DNA from: Bacteroidales bacterium
GTDB lineage: Bacteria; Bacteroidota; Bacteroidia; Bacteroidales; UBA4181
Length of the DNA stretch: 40,534 nt
Assembly: GCA_031270985.1 (NCBI GenBank)
Contig: JAISWR010000032.1
Location: 1 to 40,534, forward strand
Reading direction: 5' to 3'
Both the position numbers and the translations under genes were made by a program. This document shows positions 36,912-40,534 of the stretch, piece by piece; positions within the stretch are counted from its first letter, which is position 1, and each line of letters opens with the position of its first letter. The notes under the pieces are model-generated. The model was not told where the DNA came from and made no database searches. It saw only the letters and a list, made by a program, of their open reading frames with translations.

Positions 36912-37732
36912 ACCGAACGCCGGAAAAATTCATTGATATCCGAGAGGTGATTCGGGCGAAAAACCCGAAGTTGCTGAAAATATTGCCCGAATTTGTCATC
37001 AGGCTCATGAAACGGCTGATTCATCAAGATGAAGTGAATCGCATTGTTTGGGACTACCGCGATCGGTACGGAACGGATTTCGTCCGGAGCATACTGGAAG
37101 ACATGAAAGTAACCTACGATGTGACGGGTTTGGAAAACATACCGCGTAACGGACGTTACATCTTCGCCTCCAACCATCCGCTGGGCGGCTTTGACGGACT
37201 GGTACTGATGGACGCTGTCGGCGCCGTTTTTCCAGATCTCCGTTTCATCGTGAACGACATTCTGCTGCATCTGGAAAACTTCACTCCGGTGTTCGTTCCG
37301 GTCAACAAACATGGGCGGCAATCAATGGATTATGCGCAGCAGATTGACAAAATATATTCCGCCAACGTGCAAGTGCTGAATTTTCCGGCAGGATTGTGTT
37401 CCCGCAAAATCAAAGGTAAAATCGTCGATCTGAAATGGAACAAAAATTTCATTCAAAAAGCGGTGCAGTATCGCAGGGATGTTGTCCCCGTATATTTTGA
37501 AGGACGCAATTCCAATTTTTTTTACCGTTTGGCAAATATCCGCAAAGCGCTGAATATCAAAACAAATATCGAGATGACGTTTTTGGTAAACGAATTTTTC
37601 AAGCAAAAAGGACACCATTTCCGCCTGACGTTCGGAACGCCGATACGCTATGCAACTTTCGACAAATCGAAAACTCCACTGCAATGGGCAGAAACGGTGC
37701 GCAACACGGTTTATGCGCTGCCGAAGAAATAA
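36908..37732 (+). CDS. PlsC-like 1-acyl-glycerol-3-phosphate acyltransferase / hemolysin-like acyltransferase
   Basis: GRYIFASNHPLGGFDGLVLMDAVG (NHxxxxD motif), FPAGLCSRK; 4-bp ATGA overlap with the upstream gene. Confidence 0.85.
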   Translation: MNRTPEKFIDIREVIRAKNPKLLKILPEFVIRLMKRLIHQDEVNRIVWDYRDRYGTDFVRSILEDMKVTYDVTGLENIPRNGRYIFASNHPLGGFDGLVLMDAVGAVFPDLRFIVNDILLHLENFTPVFVPVNKHGRQSMDYAQQIDKIYSANVQVLNFPAGLCSRKIKGKIVDLKWNKNFIQKAVQYRRDVVPVYFEGRNSNFFYRLANIRKALNIKTNIEMTFLVNEFFKQKGHHFRLTFGTPIRYATFDKSKTPLQWAETVRNTVYALPKK

Positions 37733-37820
37733 ATCCATGTCATTTTGTGCGTTTGTATTATTTTTGGCATGAAATTAGTATGATTATTTTATAATATTAT
37801 TTGATAAAAACATACGTGAT

Positions 37821-38273
37821 ATGAGTTTGTTCGAAATTGTCAGCGAAGACATCAAAAAAGCAATGCTCGCAAGAGAAAAAGACAAATTAGATGCTTTAAG
37901 AGCCGTAAAATCCGCATTTTTGTTGGCTCGTACGGAATCCGGCGCAGGAGGAGAACTGACGCCCGACACCGAATTGAAAATTGTCCAGAAACTGGTGAAA
38001 CAGCGGAAAGAATCAGCGGAAATTTACAGCCAGCAGCACCGTCAGGATTTAATGGACAAGGAATTGCTGGAAGCGTCGGTCATAGAGCAATACTTGCCTG
38101 CACAACTGAGCGAAGCGGAACTGGAAGACATCCTGAAAGACGTGATTGAGCGCGCAGGTGCAACACAACCGGCGCACATGGGCAAAGTGATGGGCATTGC
38201 CGCCAAAGAACTCGCAGGCAAAGCCGACGGGAGAGTGATTGCAGAAAAAGTAAAGCAATTGTTGGGCGCATAA
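37821..38273 (+). CDS. yqeY: GatB/YqeY domain protein
   Basis: MSLFEIVSEDIKKAMLAREKDKLDALRAVKSAFLLA...LLEASVIEQYLPAQLSEAELEDI...MGKVMGIAAKELAGKADGRVIAEKVKQLL. Confidence 0.95.
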   Translation: MSLFEIVSEDIKKAMLAREKDKLDALRAVKSAFLLARTESGAGGELTPDTELKIVQKLVKQRKESAEIYSQQHRQDLMDKELLEASVIEQYLPAQLSEAELEDILKDVIERAGATQPAHMGKVMGIAAKELAGKADGRVIAEKVKQLLGA

Positions 38274-38284
38274 CAACACACAGC

Positions 38285-39322
38285 ATGTACCGTTTTTTTA
38301 GACCTGTATTTTTTAAGTTTTCAGCCGAAACGATGCACGGATTCGTGGCGGGACTGATGCGGTTGGCGTATGTGATTTTCCCCGTACGTGTTTTGCTGCG
38401 AAGATATTTTTGCATACGGCACCCTGCGCTGGAACGCGAGTTTTGCGGCATCCACTTTGCCAACCCGGTGGGTTTGGCGGCAGGGTTTGACAAAAACGCC
38501 ACATTGTACAAAGCCTTTTCCCTGTTGGGATTTTCATTCATTGAGATAGGTACGGTGACGCCCGAAAAACAACAGGGTAACTCCAAGCCGCGCCTGTTCC
38601 GGATAGTTGAAGATGGAGCGTTGGTGAACCGCATGGGGTTCAACAACAAAGGCGTGGACGCCGCCGTGAAACATCTGAAATCTTCACATCCGGGCATCGT
38701 GATTGGCGGGAACATCGGTAAAAATACCGCTACGCCCAATGCCGATGCGACATTAGATTACGTGCAGTGTTTCAAAAAATTATACCCATACGTGGATTAT
38801 TTTACCGTTAACGTGAGTTGTCCCAATGTAGCCCACCTCAACGAACTGCAAAACAAGGAATCACTGACCGGCATTTTGTCAGCAATAGTACGCGAACGCA
38901 ACCAGCAGGAAAAACGCAAACCCGTATTGGTGAAAATATCGCCCGATCTGAGTATCATGCAATTGAAAGAAATACTGCAAATCGTAGAGAAAGAGAAAAT
39001 CGACGGCATAGTGGCGGTCAATACTACCACGCAGCGAACAGATCTTGCGTCAGGCGAAGAATATGTCAAAAGCATCGGTAACGGAGGAATGAGCGGAAAA
39101 CCGCTGAAATGGAAAGCGCTGGAAACCATCAATTACATCCGTCAATACACCGGGGGCAAATTGCCCGTTATCGGCGTAGGCGGCATCATGTCGGGCAAAG
39201 ACGCCATTGACCTCATCCATGCAGGCGCCACGCTGGTACAGGTATATTCCGGGCTGGTGTACGAAGGGCCTACACTGGTAAAAAAAATCAACCAAGCCGT
39301 CTTGCAGCTGAGTAAAAAATAA
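38285..39322 (+). CDS. pyrD: Dihydroorotate dehydrogenase (quinone), class 2
   Basis: FANPVGLAAGFDKNATLY; FIEIGTVTPEKQQGNSKPRLFR; VNVSCPNVAHL; LPVIGVGGIMSGKDAIDLIHAGATLVQVYSGLVYEGP. Confidence 0.96.
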   Translation: MYRFFRPVFFKFSAETMHGFVAGLMRLAYVIFPVRVLLRRYFCIRHPALEREFCGIHFANPVGLAAGFDKNATLYKAFSLLGFSFIEIGTVTPEKQQGNSKPRLFRIVEDGALVNRMGFNNKGVDAAVKHLKSSHPGIVIGGNIGKNTATPNADATLDYVQCFKKLYPYVDYFTVNVSCPNVAHLNELQNKESLTGILSAIVRERNQQEKRKPVLVKISPDLSIMQLKEILQIVEKEKIDGIVAVNTTTQRTDLASGEEYVKSIGNGGMSGKPLKWKALETINYIRQYTGGKLPVIGVGGIMSGKDAIDLIHAGATLVQVYSGLVYEGPTLVKKINQAVLQLSKK

Positions 39323-39327
39323 TCAAA

Positions 39328-40092
39328 ATGCTGGAACAACTGAAAATACTCCGCCGGCAAGGCAAGCAATATATTCCGGATGTAGCGAAAGTACACCTCC
39401 ATCAAAATTTCAGAGGACGTCCCGTCATCAGCAGTCGTCCTGTGGACGCGCAGACATTGACAGATGTTTGCCCGATGGGCGCACTGGAAATGTCGCCCGT
39501 GAGGTTAGACCTTGCGAAATGCAGTTTCTGCGGATTGTGTGCACGCACATTCCCCGAAAAAATCAGCTTCACAAACGACTATCGGATAGCAACCAACATA
39601 AAATCGCAATTAACGGTAACTGAGTGCAACGATCTGTCCATCACGGTCGATCGCAACAGCGTCCGTCCCGAAGTACGGAAACTGTTCCGCAGGTCGTTGA
39701 AACTGCGGCAGGTTTCCGCAGGAGGGGACAACAGCACGGAACTGGAACTGAATGCCTGCTCCAATGTGAATTTTGACATGGGGCGCTTCGGAATTGAATT
39801 TGTCGCTTCTCCGCGTCATGCCGACGGCGTTGTCATCACCGGCCCCGTCACCCGCAACATGGCGAAGGCGCTGCAGATCTGCTACGATGCCATTCCCGAT
39901 CCGAAAATCATTGTGCTGGCAGGAGTGGACGCACTCAGTGGCGGCATCTTTGCCGACAGTCCTGCCATTGACCGCAGTTTCATGGAAAAATACCATATTG
40001 ACCTGTATATACCCGGGAATCCGCCACATCCCCTCTCCATCATCAACGGATTGCTGGACTTGTGCGGAAACAGAAACGGGAACCGATGGTGA
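39328..40092 (+). CDS. Ferredoxin-NuoB/HycG (COG3260)-like fusion protein with degenerate Fe-S ligands
   Basis: N-terminal CPMGAL and KCSFCGLCARTFP; C-terminal NACSNVNFDMGRFGIEFVASPRHADGVVITGPVTRNM...IPDPKIIVLAGVDALSGGIF...VDLYIPGNPPHP-type layout (read as DLYIPGNPPHP). Confidence 0.8.
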   Translation: MLEQLKILRRQGKQYIPDVAKVHLHQNFRGRPVISSRPVDAQTLTDVCPMGALEMSPVRLDLAKCSFCGLCARTFPEKISFTNDYRIATNIKSQLTVTECNDLSITVDRNSVRPEVRKLFRRSLKLRQVSAGGDNSTELELNACSNVNFDMGRFGIEFVASPRHADGVVITGPVTRNMAKALQICYDAIPDPKIIVLAGVDALSGGIFADSPAIDRSFMEKYHIDLYIPGNPPHPLSIINGLLDLCGNRNGNRW

Positions 40093-40250
40093 GTGTAATC
40101 TGCGTACCACCATAAAAAATTGACTATCAGAATAAACCCGATTGATGCCGATTGGTCTATTTGACGTTACGGGATGCCCGTTTTACAGACAATAACCCAA
40201 CTTGGAAGCATGTCATTGGAACTATCGTTCACTCAGCCGGTTATCCTGAC

Positions 40251-40446
40251 TTGCCACAGGGACACCCTACGAATTTTTCCAAAAATTTTGTTTAAAAATT
40301 TGAGCGATATGTCGCAAAATATCGTCATTTACGGCACTGAATCCTACTTTTTCCTGTTTTGCGCACCCTCAAAAAATTCAAAAATTTGCCATTTATAATC
40401 AATTAGTTACGCGACAGAAAAGTCAAAAATGGGTGTCCCGCGGCAA
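40251..40446. repeat. Inverted-repeat pair next to IS left end (MITE or facing IS ends)
   Basis: TTGCCACAGGGACACCC (40251-40267) versus GGGTGTCCCGCGGCAA (40431-40446), whose reverse complement is TTGCCGCGGGACACCC. Confidence 0.45.
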
Positions 40447-40466
40447 AAAATCCGTATATTTGCTCC

Positions 40467-40534
40467 GTGTTTGTACGTCGAAAAGCCAACAAATCGGGTA
40501 CCGTAAGCGTTCAGACTGTCTCAAAATCGAGGGG
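40467..40534 (+). CDS. N-terminus of an IS4/IS1634-like transposase, truncated by the window edge
   Basis: My translation from GTG 40467: VFVRRKANKSGTVSVQTVSKSRG, resembling 'MFVRRKxNKSGSxSVQVVxKxxG' IS transposase starts; preceded by TATATTTG at 40455-40462. Confidence 0.55.
   Translation, partial: MFVRRKANKSGTVSVQTVSKSR

Noticed and set aside
40174-40398. 74-aa ORF between the NuoB-like gene and the IS end
   Set aside because: No domain signal, spans the inverted-repeat region, and composition is intergenic-like.

Overview
This 40.5 kb window looks like Bacteroidales/Bacteroidota chromosome: TAnnTTTG -7 boxes, a TonB-receptor N-terminus, T9SS type B/PorP proteins, and DUF6377. It encodes about 24 intact protein genes and one tRNA-Arg(CCG). 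Left to right: truncated TonB-dependent receptor (-); DUF6377 regulator-like protein; dinD remnant; lone leuC; fucI-fucP followed directly by a lone V-type ATPase subunit I; a coupled T9SS cassette (gly-rich CHU_C/type B protein, PorP/SprF, PD40/PKD protein); flavodoxin plus a small CxxC protein behind a repeated AGGTATT operator-like array; GH5-like and DUF4450-GH28 enzymes; tRNA-Arg; lone trpB; a three-gene envelope cassette ending in a WD40-caspase fusion; GH43; mutS2; a metallophosphoesterase pseudogene cut by a MITE-like element; lone APS-reductase-type cysH; folK-comEC; larC; OmpA-acyltransferase; yqeY; pyrD; a lone ferredoxin-NuoB/HycG-like protein missing most expected Fe-S ligands; and the start of an IS transposase. 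The best candidate for an under-described system is the WD40-caspase cassette (21950-26776). The strongest non-coding signals are the operator array at 14586-14636, the 24-bp perfect palindrome at 30906-30929, and the MITE-like element at 30726-30902. All family calls come from reading motifs; no searches were run.
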